This document shows, one piece after another, positions 1 through 5,709 of a stretch of DNA of 5,709 bases. Both the position numbers and the translations under genes were made by a program. The DNA comes from Pseudomonadota bacterium. GTDB taxonomy: Bacteria; Pseudomonadota; Alphaproteobacteria; Rhizobiales; Segnochrobactraceae. A model generated the notes under the pieces. That model was not told where the DNA came from. It made no database searches and saw nothing but the letters and a program-made list of their open reading frames with translations. Where the stretch lies: assembly GCA_023442215.1 (NCBI GenBank), contig JAEZMP010000182.1, positions 1-5,709 on the forward strand, written 5' to 3'. Within the stretch, counting starts at the first letter, position 1. Each line of letters starts with the position of its first letter.

Positions 1-752
1 GCCTTGATCTCGTCGGAGGCGTTGCCCATGGCGATGGCGAGGCCGCCGGCGCGGAACATCGGCACGTCGTTGACCATGTCGCCGATGGCGGCGACCTCGT
101 TCAGCGGCACGCCGAAATGCTCGGCGAAGCGGCGCACTGCATGGCCCTTGTCGACATCGGGCGGCGTGACGTCGAGATAGTAATGCTGCGAGCGGTGGGC
201 GGAGGCGGAGGGGCCGAGCGCGCCCTGCAGCTCGCCTTCGAGGCGGGCCACGAGATCGTAGTCGCGCGAGGCGCCGACGATCTTGCCGACCTTGCCGAGC
301 AGCGGGCCGAAATCGTCGACGAGGGTCGGCTCGAACTGGACGGTGTGGCGCTCCTTCGGCACATAGGGGCCGTCCGGATCGGTGATGTACCACTCGACGC
401 CGCTGAACACCCAGATTTCGAGCCCGGCCTTGCGGAAGGCCTCGATCGAGGTGCGCGCGGCGGCCTCGGGCACGAAGTCCTGCTCGATGACGGTGAAGTC
501 CGGCTTCAGGATAGCGCTGCCATTGAAGCCGCCGAAGATTTCGACCCCGAGCGGCTCCAGCAGCATCGCCATGCCGCGCGGCGGGCGCGAGGAGACGATG
601 GCGAGCTCGACGCCGGCTTCACGCAGCCTGCGGGCGGCATCGAGGGTCGCCGGGGTCAGCGCCTTGCTCGGATCGACGAGGGTGCCGTCGACATCCGAGA
701 CGAGCAGGGAAATGCGCTCGGACGGCGTCCTGTGCTGGTTCTGGTCGGTCAT
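1..752 (-). CDS. HAD-superfamily phosphatase, Cof / HAD-IIB type (partial, C-terminal tail off the left edge)
   Basis: Reading from ATG at 752-750, 250 codons stay open to the left edge, with only the last residues missing (Cof-type proteins are usually about 260-290 aa). All four HAD motifs are visible: motif I DVDGT (nucleophile D20, acid D22), motif II serine in VSSR (S54/S55), motif III lysine in DVDKGHA (K202), and motif IV GDMVNDVPMF (D225, N228, D229). The stretch between motifs II and III (about residues 60-195) fits a C2B cap, as in Cof, sucrose-phosphatase and mannosyl-3-phosphoglycerate-phosphatase relatives. These are soluble Mg2+-dependent phosphatases acting through an aspartyl-phosphate; no signal peptide or membrane segment is seen. 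A GGGGA ribosome-binding site (758-762) lies 5 nt before the start. The gene follows the 6-phosphogluconate dehydrogenase on the same strand after 157 bp, so co-transcription is possible. A sugar-phosphate substrate is inferred from context only. Confidence 0.9.
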   Translation of the reverse strand, partial: MTDQNQHRTPSERISLLVSDVDGTLVDPSKALTPATLDAARRLREAGVELAIVSSRPPRGMAMLLEPLGVEIFGGFNGSAILKPDFTVIEQDFVPEAAARTSIEAFRKAGLEIWVFSGVEWYITDPDGPYVPKERHTVQFEPTLVDDFGPLLGKVGKIVGASRDYDLVARLEGELQGALGPSASAHRSQHYYLDVTPPDVDKGHAVRRFAEHFGVPLNEVAAIGDMVNDVPMFRAGGLAIAMGNASDEIK

Positions 753-909
753 TCGCGTCCCCGCTCGGCGGCCTTGAGGTGATGTCGTTGGTGCGGTGTG
801 GTGGCCGGCGCGCCGCAAGCGCGATGCGCCGGATCGAGGCACGGCGGGACGCGGCCTTCAGGACGACGCCCGCGCTGACCCGCGCGGACGCCGCAGGGCC
901 GCGGCGGCC
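753..909. other. Spacer between gnd and the HAD gene, with a hairpin at 805-832
   Basis: This 157-bp stretch holds no credible gene. It contains a perfect 7-bp inverted repeat, CCGGCGC (805-811) and GCGCCGG (826-832), around a 14-nt loop. No T-run follows on either strand, so it is not a classical intrinsic terminator. On the minus-strand transcript it would form downstream of gnd and could stabilise a 3' end or attenuate read-through into the HAD gene; in sequence this GC-rich it could also be chance. Confidence 0.35.
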
Positions 910-1890
910 TCAGCTGCCGTGCTGCTCGATGTGGCCGCCGAACTGGAAGCGCATCGCCGACAGCAGGCGCTCGCCGAAGGTGTGATCCTTCCGCGACCGG
1001 AAGCGGGCATAGAGCGCGGCGGACAGAACGTCGGCCGGCACCGCTTCCTCGACGGCGGACAGCACCGTCCAGCGGCCTTCGCCCGAATCGGCGACGGAGC
1101 CTTCGTAGTCGGTGAGATCCGCGTTCTCGGTGAGCGCGATGGCGGCGAGATCGAGCAGCCACGACGACACCACGCTGCCGCGCCGCCACACCTCGGCGAT
1201 GTCGGCGACGTTGAGCTCATAACGCTCCGCCTCCGGCAGCTCGGTGGAGTTCTTGTTGCGCAGGATGTCGAAGCCTTCGGCATAGGCCTGCATCAGGCCG
1301 TATTCGATGCCGTTGTGGATCATCTTGACGAAGTGGCCGGAACCGGCCGGGCCGGCGTGGATGTAGCCCTGCTCGGCGCGCGGATCGAGGGCATCGCGGC
1401 CGGGGGTGCGCTCGATGTTGCCGATGCCGGGCGCGAGCGTCGCGAAGATGGGATCGAGGCGGTCGACCGTTGCCTTCGGGCCGCCGATCATCATGCAGTA
1501 GCCGCGCTCCAGGCCCCAGACGCCGCCGGAGGTGCCGACGTCGACATAATCGAGGCCCTGTTCCGCGAGCTTGGCGGCGCGGCGGATATCGTCCTTGTAG
1601 AAGCTGTTGCCGCCGTCGATGATGGTGTCGCCCGGCCCGAGCAGGCCGGCGAGCGCCTCGACGGTGGTCTCGGTGATCTCGCCCGCCGGAAGCATCACCC
1701 ACACCGCGCGCGGCGTGGACAGCTTGGAGACGAGGTCCGCCAGATCCGAGGCCGCGACGGCGCCCTCGCCGGCAAGCGCGGCGACGGCGGCCGGATTGGC
1801 GTCGTAGACCACGCACTGGTGGCCGGCCTTGCCGAGACGGCGGGCGATGTTGCCGCCCATGCGGCCGAGTCCGATGATTCCAAGCTGCAT
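910..1890 (-). CDS. gnd: 6-phosphogluconate dehydrogenase, decarboxylating, short (GntZ/YqeC-like) type
   Basis: Oxidatively decarboxylates 6-phosphogluconate to ribulose 5-phosphate and CO2 in the cytosol (oxidative pentose phosphate pathway). The product is 326 aa, typical of the short class rather than the roughly 470-aa enterobacterial form. Visible features: Rossmann motif GLGRMG (residues 7-12); IDGGNSFYKDDIRR (91-104); substrate loop DVGTSGGVWGLERG (117-130) with S121-G122-G123; catalytic block GHFVKMIHNGIEYG (185-198) with K189, H192 and N193; DSGEGRW (268-274) and the C-terminal RFQFGGH. The second beta-strand ends in YDAN (D30), where NADP enzymes usually carry a basic or neutral motif, so NAD+ preference is inferred. 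The start is the ATG at 1890-1888 because AGGGAGGA (1897-1904) lies 6 nt before it. An in-frame ATG at 1917-1915 would add nine residues but has no ribosome-binding site and would put that Shine-Dalgarno inside the coding region. Transcribed away from the glucoamylase and toward the HAD gene. Confidence 0.95.
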   Translation of the reverse strand: MQLGIIGLGRMGGNIARRLGKAGHQCVVYDANPAAVAALAGEGAVAASDLADLVSKLSTPRAVWVMLPAGEITETTVEALAGLLGPGDTIIDGGNSFYKDDIRRAAKLAEQGLDYVDVGTSGGVWGLERGYCMMIGGPKATVDRLDPIFATLAPGIGNIERTPGRDALDPRAEQGYIHAGPAGSGHFVKMIHNGIEYGLMQAYAEGFDILRNKNSTELPEAERYELNVADIAEVWRRGSVVSSWLLDLAAIALTENADLTDYEGSVADSGEGRWTVLSAVEEAVPADVLSAALYARFRSRKDHTFGERLLSAMRFQFGGHIEQHGS

Positions 1891-1896
1891 GATCCG

Positions 1897-1904
1897 TCCT
1901 CCCT
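1897..1904 (-). promoter_or_regulatory. Strong Shine-Dalgarno of gnd, decides the start
   Basis: On the minus strand this reads AGGGAGGA, six nucleotides before the ATG at 1890. It is the best ribosome-binding site in the window. No comparable site precedes the in-frame ATG at 1917. Confidence 0.85.
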
Positions 1905-1972
1905 GAAATTCCGACATCCGGAACGAAGCCTCGAGCGCGTCAGCCCGCGCGGGCCCGTTCCCGTGAAACCCG

Positions 1973-1992
1973 GCCGCACCGGGCGGTGCGGC
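1973..1992. repeat. Perfect 8-bp inverted repeat upstream of gnd
   Basis: GCCGCACC (1973-1980) and GGTGCGGC (1985-1992) are exact reverse complements separated by GGGC. It lies 82-102 bp upstream of the gnd start. It could be an operator for a dimeric regulator or a hairpin in the gnd leader. Neither strand has a following T-run, so a terminator is unlikely. Confidence 0.4.
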
Positions 1993-2073
1993 GTTCTGCA
2001 GCGGCCTGCGTGCAAGCCCGTCGAGGCCGGCGCGGCGGGCCCGGCCCGTCGAACCGATGCCGGCGTGCGCCGC

Positions 2074-2103
2074 GGCGGAAACCGTCGTGGCGGAAGCCGA
2101 CGC
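2074..2103. repeat. Imperfect 15-bp tandem duplication
   Basis: Two adjacent 15-bp units (2074-2088 and 2089-2103) both begin GGCGGAA and agree at 12 of 15 positions. No gene covers it. The length equals five codons, but no reading frame here looks coding. Confidence 0.4.
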
Positions 2104-2167
2104 CCATCATGCCGGACGTTCAGGAAGCCCCGGCCACACCGGCGGCGCGAGCGGGAGCGCTTCCACC

Positions 2168-2192
2168 CGTCCGGCCAAAATCGGCCGGGACG
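2168..2192. repeat. Bulged inverted repeat with an AT-rich loop
   Basis: CCGGCC (2171-2176) pairs with GGCCGG (2183-2188) around the loop AAAATC. The stem continues after one bulged G (2189) with CGT (2168-2170) pairing ACG (2190-2192). There is no T-run on either side. It may be an operator-like palindrome or a leader hairpin near the middle of the divergent region. Confidence 0.4.
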
Positions 2193-2227
2193 GCGACGGC
2201 AATGTGACATCAGGCCGGGCCATGGCG

Positions 2228-2283
2228 CAAGCACGGTGGCGTGAGGACGGCCGTACAAGGACGGCGGCACAAGCGCGGCGCGG
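2228..2283. repeat. Four degenerate 14-bp tandem units
   Basis: Consecutive units at 2228-2241, 2242-2255, 2256-2269 and 2270-2283 share a CAAGSRCGGYGGC-like pattern. Units 1, 3 and 4 all start with CAAG, and units 2 and 3 share AGGACGGC and agree at 10 of 14 positions. The similarity drops to about 8 of 14 in the flanking 14-mers. The repeat is 228-283 bp upstream of the glucoamylase start. It could be a set of direct regulator sites or the residue of slippage; in DNA this GC-rich, chance is a real alternative. Confidence 0.35.
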
Positions 2284-2494
2284 GAGCGCGATCCGATGAC
2301 AGACGCGTGATCGGCGCGTGGCGGACGGGCCGGAGCACGGCCGGCGAAACTGCTCGCCCCGCACGCCGAATCGTTTATCGTCTCGCCAGGGCGACGACCA
2401 TGGAGCGGGCGTGGCCGGCTTCGTCAGGACGGTCCGCGTGCCGAGCGCACGCCCCGGACCGCGACGGACCCGCGCCGATCAAGACCCGCGGCTG

Positions 2495-2503
2495 AAGAGA
2501 GGA
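2495..2503 (+). promoter_or_regulatory. Ribosome-binding site of the glucoamylase gene
   Basis: AAGAGAGGA lies 7 nt before the ATG at 2511 and supports that start. The overlapping ATG at 2503 is in another frame. Confidence 0.7.
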
Positions 2504-2510
2504 TGCTCCC

Positions 2511-4940
2511 ATGCAGGAAGGACCGGTTTTCGAGCCGCCGGGCAAGCCGGGATGGGAGGCGCGCTGGACATCGAGCGCCAAGAGCGCGGTCGGGACGTCG
2601 CTGACGGCGGCGAGCCGGGTGTGGTTCACCATCAGCCACGGCATCCTGAACGAGATCTACTATCCGCGCGTCGACACCGCCTGCACGCGCGATTTCGGGC
2701 TGATCGTGACCGACGGACGCGGCTACTTCTCCGAGGAGAAGCGCGACACCGTGCACGAGATCCGCGCGTTCGAGCCGGGCGTGCCGGCCTATCGCATCAC
2801 CAACACCGCGATCGACGGGCGCTACCGCATCCACAAGCGCATCCTGACCGATCCCCGCCGCGACACGCTGCTGCAGGAGATCACCTTCGAGGCGCTGAAG
2901 GGCACCAACGCCGACTATCACCTCTACGCGCTGATCTCGCCGCACCTCGTCAACGCCGGCGCCAACAACACCGGATGGCTGGAGGACTACAAGGGCACGC
3001 CGATGCTGTTCGCCTCCGGGCGCGGCGGCACCTCGCTCGCGGTGGCGTCCTCGGTGCCGTGGCTCGCCCGCTCCGTCGGCTATGTCGGGGTGTCGGACGG
3101 CTGGCAGGAACTGCACCGCCACAACATCCTCGCTTCGCGCTATCACCGCGCCGAGGACGGCAACATCGCGCTGACCGGCGAGATCGACCTCGACCGCGCG
3201 GGCGGCCCGTTCGTGCTGTCGCTCGGCTTCGCCTCGCGCCCCGAAGAGGCCGCCCAGCGCGCGCTCGGCTCGCTGCAGGACGGCTTCAACGCGGTGGCGC
3301 GGCGCTATGTGCGCGGCTGGCACGCCTGGCAGGCGACACTGCTGCCGCTCGACCGGCCGAACGAGAACACCCACCGCACGCCCTACCGAACCTCGACGAC
3401 GGTGCTGGCCGTGCACCAGCCGGTGTCATTCCCCGGCGCCGCCATCGCCAGCCTCTCGGTGCCGTGGGGCTTCAACAAGGGCGACGAGGACCTCGGCGGC
3501 TACCATCTCGTCTGGCCGCGCGACCTCGTGGAGACGGCGGGCGGGTTCCTCGCCGCCGGCGCGGTGGAGGAAGCGCTCTCCATCCTCGGCTACCTGCAAT
3601 CGGTGCAGGAGGCGGACGGCCACTGGTCGCAGAACCTCTGGCTCGACGGCACGCCCTACTGGAACGGCGTGCAGATGGACGAATGCGCCTTTCCGGTGCT
3701 GCTGGCGGATCTTCTGAAGCGCGGCGGCCACCTGCCCGGCAACGCCTTCATGCGCTACGTGCCGATGGTGCGGAAGGCGACCGGCTATCTGGTCGCCAAC
3801 GGCCCGGTGACCGGTCAGGACCGCTGGGAGGAGGACGCCGGCTATTCGCCGTTCACGCTGGCGGTGGAGATCGCCGCGCTGCTCGCCGGCGCCGACATCC
3901 TGGAGGATGCCGGCCAGACCGACGAGGCGCGCTACCTGCGCGAGACGGCCGACACCTGGAACGACGAGATCGAGCGCTGGACGTTCGCGACCGAGACCGA
4001 ACTCTGCCCCGATCTCGGCATCGAAGGCTACTATGTGCGCATCGCGCCGCCGGACACCGCCGATTCCGCCTCGCCGCTCGAAGGCTACGTGCCGGTGAAG
4101 AACCGGCCGCCGGCCGACACCGACCAGCCGGCCAAGCTGCTCATCAGCCCCGACGCGCTCGCGCTGGTCCGCTTCGGCCTGCGCGCGCCGGACGATCCGC
4201 GCATCCTCTCCACCGTCAAGGCCATCGACGCGGTGGTGAAGGTGGACCTGCCGCAGGGTCCGCTCTGGAAGCGCTACAACGGCGACGGCTACGGCGAGCA
4301 CGACGACGGCAGCCCGTTCGACGGCATCGGCGTCGGCCGGCCGTGGCCGCTGCTGACGGCGGAGCGGGCGCACTACGAGATCGCCGCCGGCCGGATCGAC
4401 GAGGCCGAGAAGCTGCTGGCGACGCTGGAGGCGAGCGCCAGCGACGGCGGGATGCTGCCGGAGCAGGTCTGGGACGGGCCGGACATTCCCGAGCGCGAGC
4501 TGTTCCGCGGCAAGCCCTCGGGCAGCGCCATGCCGCTGGTGTGGGCGCACGGCGAGCACATCAAGCTGCTGCGCTCGCTGCGCGACGGCAAGGTGTTCGA
4601 CATGCCGCCGCAGCCGGTGCAGCGCTATCAGGTGGAGAGGATGACCTCGCCGGTGCGGCCGTGGCGCTTCAACCACAAGCTCCGCACGCTGCCGGCCGGC
4701 AAGCTGCTGCGGATCGAGCTGCCGCGCCCCGCGCGGGTGCGCTGGACCATGGACGACTGGGTTTCCGTGCGCGACGACGAAACCGCCGATCCGGGCTTCG
4801 GCATCCACATGGTGGACCTGCCGACCGGCGAAGCCGCGCCGGGCACCGTGATCGAGTTCACCCTTCAGTGGCGCGACAGCGACGAGTGGCTGAACGCCAA
4901 CCATCGCGTGGTGATCGACGGCGATCCGCTGCTGATCTGA
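2511..4940 (+). CDS. Glucoamylase / glucan 1,4-alpha-glucosidase, GH15, cytoplasmic
   Basis: An inverting exo-hydrolase predicted to release beta-D-glucose from non-reducing ends of alpha-1,4-glucans or maltodextrins. The 809-aa product has the bacterial architecture. An N-terminal beta-sandwich of the glucodextranase/glucoamylase type spans about residues 5-275 (SSAKSAVGTSL, SRVWFTISHGILNEIYYPRVD). The (alpha/alpha)6 GH15 catalytic domain spans about 285-690, and a C-terminal beta-rich segment about 700-809. Catalytic-domain landmarks are WPRD (335-338), YWNGVQMDE (383-391), RWEEDAGYSPFT with the probable general acid in E440/E441, and PEQVWDG with probable general base E651, followed by PLVWAHGEHIKLL. 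The spacing of about 210 residues between the two acids suits bacterial GH15 enzymes. The N terminus (MQEGPVFEPPGKPGW) has no hydrophobic segment, so the enzyme should be cytosolic and act on imported maltodextrins or internal glucan. Glucodextranase or trehalase activity within GH15 cannot be ruled out. Divergent from gnd. Confidence 0.93.
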   Translation: MQEGPVFEPPGKPGWEARWTSSAKSAVGTSLTAASRVWFTISHGILNEIYYPRVDTACTRDFGLIVTDGRGYFSEEKRDTVHEIRAFEPGVPAYRITNTAIDGRYRIHKRILTDPRRDTLLQEITFEALKGTNADYHLYALISPHLVNAGANNTGWLEDYKGTPMLFASGRGGTSLAVASSVPWLARSVGYVGVSDGWQELHRHNILASRYHRAEDGNIALTGEIDLDRAGGPFVLSLGFASRPEEAAQRALGSLQDGFNAVARRYVRGWHAWQATLLPLDRPNENTHRTPYRTSTTVLAVHQPVSFPGAAIASLSVPWGFNKGDEDLGGYHLVWPRDLVETAGGFLAAGAVEEALSILGYLQSVQEADGHWSQNLWLDGTPYWNGVQMDECAFPVLLADLLKRGGHLPGNAFMRYVPMVRKATGYLVANGPVTGQDRWEEDAGYSPFTLAVEIAALLAGADILEDAGQTDEARYLRETADTWNDEIERWTFATETELCPDLGIEGYYVRIAPPDTADSASPLEGYVPVKNRPPADTDQPAKLLISPDALALVRFGLRAPDDPRILSTVKAIDAVVKVDLPQGPLWKRYNGDGYGEHDDGSPFDGIGVGRPWPLLTAERAHYEIAAGRIDEAEKLLATLEASASDGGMLPEQVWDGPDIPERELFRGKPSGSAMPLVWAHGEHIKLLRSLRDGKVFDMPPQPVQRYQVERMTSPVRPWRFNHKLRTLPAGKLLRIELPRPARVRWTMDDWVSVRDDETADPGFGIHMVDLPTGEAAPGTVIEFTLQWRDSDEWLNANHRVVIDGDPLLI

Positions 4941-4954
4941 AGGCGCGGCTCAAG

Positions 4955-4978
4955 TCGCGGCCCTTTGGGGGACCGCGA
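4955..4978. terminator. Possible bidirectional terminator hairpin between convergent genes
   Basis: TCGCGG (4955-4960) pairs with CCGCGA (4973-4978). After one C-A mismatch, CC (4962-4963) pairs with GG (4970-4971), closing a TTTGGG loop. It starts 14 bp after the glucoamylase stop and ends 23 bp from the stop of the opposing glycosyltransferase gene, so it could end both transcripts. No T-run follows on either strand, which lowers confidence in intrinsic termination. Confidence 0.4.
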
Positions 4979-5001
4979 TGGCGGCGCGGGCCGGCGGCCG
5001 C

Positions 5002-5709
5002 TCAGGCCGGGACGCGGCGCGGCGGCGTGTCCTTCACGGCCCAGAGCCGGAAGCCGTGCTTCGCCCAGAACCTGAAGGCCGAGGCGGAGAACATCCGCAC
5101 GTGCTTCCAGCCCTTGCGGCCGGCGTCGCCGCCGTCGTGGACCATGCGGACGGCGGCGGCGAAATAGAGCCGCGTGACCTGCGCGGCGCGCAGGCTGATG
5201 TCGAAATCCTCGAAATAGAGGAAGAAGCGCGGGTCGAACCCGCCGATGGCGCGAAAGACCGGCGCGCGGAAGGCCATGAACGCGCCGGTGACGATCGGCG
5301 GATCCCACCAGTCGCGGTCGGCGGGCTTGTCCGCCATGGCATAGGCGGCGATTTCGCGCGCAAGGCCGCGCCGCATCCCCGCCGGCAGGAAGCCCCGGCC
5401 GAACAGCACGGCGAACGAGGGATAGCGCTTGCAGAGGTGACTGACGTGATGCGCCGCGCCGCCCTGCCCCGCGGCTTCCCCCGCGCGCTCCGCCTCGACG
5501 AAGGCCGGCGTCACCAGACCGGCGCCGGGCTCGCGGGCGAAGGTGTCGAGAAGGGCCGCGAACGCCTCCGGTTCGTAGACGAGATCGGGGTTCGCCACGA
5601 TCAGGATATCGGCATCGCGGTCGAGAAGTGCGAGGTTGTTGGCGGCGCCAAAGCCGATATTGCCGTGGCCGGAGAGAAGCCGGCGGGCGACCGCGACGCG
5701 GCCTTCCAC
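5002..5709 (-). CDS. Glycosyltransferase family 2, rhamnosyltransferase-like (partial, N terminus off the right edge)
   Basis: The visible 235 residues end at TGA (5004-5002), and the frame is open to the right edge. The GTG at the edge is probably internal: GT2 proteins of this kind have roughly 60-80 more residues before the first motif seen here. Motifs in fragment numbering: NIGFGAANN (17-25), ANPD (39-42) at the DxD metal and nucleotide-sugar position, VTGAFMAFR (130-138), GGFDPRFFLYFEDFDISLR (146-164) with acidic residues E157, D158 and D160, and VRMVHDGG (H181). The C-terminal WKHVRMFSASAFRFWAKHG matches the conserved tail of WbbL-like rhamnosyltransferases. It has no clear transmembrane segment and is expected to act at the cytoplasmic face of the membrane, transferring a sugar from a nucleotide donor to a growing surface polysaccharide. 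Donor and acceptor are not readable. It converges on the glucoamylase gene with a 61-bp gap and probably belongs to a separate locus to the right. Confidence 0.9.
   Translation of the reverse strand: MEGRVAVARRLLSGHGNIGFGAANNLALLDRDADILIVANPDLVYEPEAFAALLDTFAREPGAGLVTPAFVEAERAGEAAGQGGAAHHVSHLCKRYPSFAVLFGRGFLPAGMRRGLAREIAAYAMADKPADRDWWDPPIVTGAFMAFRAPVFRAIGGFDPRFFLYFEDFDISLRAAQVTRLYFAAAVRMVHDGGDAGRKGWKHVRMFSASAFRFWAKHGFRLWAVKDTPPRRVPA

Larger units (their letters stand above)
1891..2510. other. 620-bp divergent intergenic region between gnd and the glucoamylase gene
   Basis: It must hold the promoters and 5' leaders of two divergent genes. No -35/-10 pair stands out; the sequence is very GC-rich, and the most AT-rich spots are around 2177-2182, 2200-2210 and 2371-2379. 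Structures seen: a 10-bp palindrome CCCGCGCGGG (1944-1953), an 8-bp perfect hairpin (1973-1992), a bulged hairpin (2168-2192), a 15-bp imperfect duplication (2074-2103) and a 14-bp degenerate tandem repeat (2228-2283). Short open frames here are Arg/Pro/Ala-rich, lack ribosome-binding sites and resemble no family I know, so I call no gene. Confidence 0.6.

Noticed and set aside
117..782. A 221-codon plus-strand frame opposite the HAD gene
   Set aside because: The opposite strand carries all four HAD motifs in a continuous frame, so this is an antisense shadow.
1944..1953. Palindrome CCCGCGCGGG as a separate regulatory site
   Set aside because: A 10-bp all-G/C palindrome is easily produced by chance in sequence of this composition; noted only within the intergenic region.
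2183..2205. Possible minus-strand promoter with TTGCCG as -35
   Set aside because: No acceptable -10 element lies 16-18 bp downstream.
796..2244. A 482-codon plus-strand open frame antisense to gnd and running into the intergenic region
   Set aside because: Mirrors the gnd codons, has no ribosome-binding site and no domain; a composition shadow.
2107..2364. An 85-codon minus-strand frame in the intergenic region
   Set aside because: No ribosome-binding site, Pro/Arg/Ala-rich and no recognisable motif.
2241..2495. An 84-codon GTG-started frame ending just before the glucoamylase ribosome-binding site (possible leader peptide)
   Set aside because: The stop position is suggestive of coupling, but the product is Arg-rich low complexity and no Shine-Dalgarno precedes the GTG.
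3426..4904. A 492-codon antisense open frame within the glucoamylase gene
   Set aside because: Low-complexity Arg/Val/His-rich product, no ribosome-binding site and no family resemblance; a composition shadow.
2318..5167. A plus-strand open frame of 949 codons covering the whole glucoamylase gene in another frame
   Set aside because: Its translation is Arg/Ala/Gly/Pro-rich with no recognisable domain, while the overlapped frame encodes a clear GH15 enzyme. Long alternative frames are expected when third positions are almost all G or C.

Overview
The window is about 70% G+C with strong G/C preference at third codon positions. Its gene families (a short-type 6-phosphogluconate dehydrogenase, an unsecreted bacterial GH15 glucoamylase, a rhamnosyltransferase-like GT2) suggest a chromosomal segment of a high-GC alphaproteobacterium, probably Hyphomicrobiales (Rhizobiales). 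That placement is inferred from composition and gene style only; there is no rRNA or other marker.

Layout, left to right: (1) minus strand, running off the left edge, a Cof/HAD-IIB phosphatase (<1-752), complete except for its C-terminal tail; (2) a 157-bp spacer with one hairpin; (3) minus strand, a decarboxylating 6-phosphogluconate dehydrogenase (910-1890), whose start is best set at the second ATG because a strong Shine-Dalgarno lies just before it; (4) a long 620-bp divergent intergenic region with palindromes and degenerate short tandem repeats but no convincing gene; (5) plus strand, an 809-residue glucoamylase / glucan 1,4-alpha-glucosidase of family GH15 (2511-4940) without a signal peptide; (6) a 61-bp convergent spacer with a GC-rich hairpin; (7) minus strand, running off the right edge, the C-terminal 235 residues of a family 2 glycosyltransferase (5002->5709).

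The first three genes make a plausible carbohydrate-catabolic group. A cytosolic glucoamylase would release glucose from alpha-glucans or maltodextrins. After phosphorylation and oxidation by enzymes not in this window, 6-phosphogluconate dehydrogenase would carry the carbon into the pentose phosphate pathway. The HAD phosphatase downstream of it probably acts on a phosphorylated sugar or related metabolite, but its substrate cannot be read from sequence. The glycosyltransferase points the other way and probably belongs to a separate surface-polysaccharide locus beyond the right edge.

No mobile element, CRISPR array, tRNA, rRNA or clearly new system was found. The parts least explained by known genes are the divergent intergenic region and its 14-bp periodic repeats.
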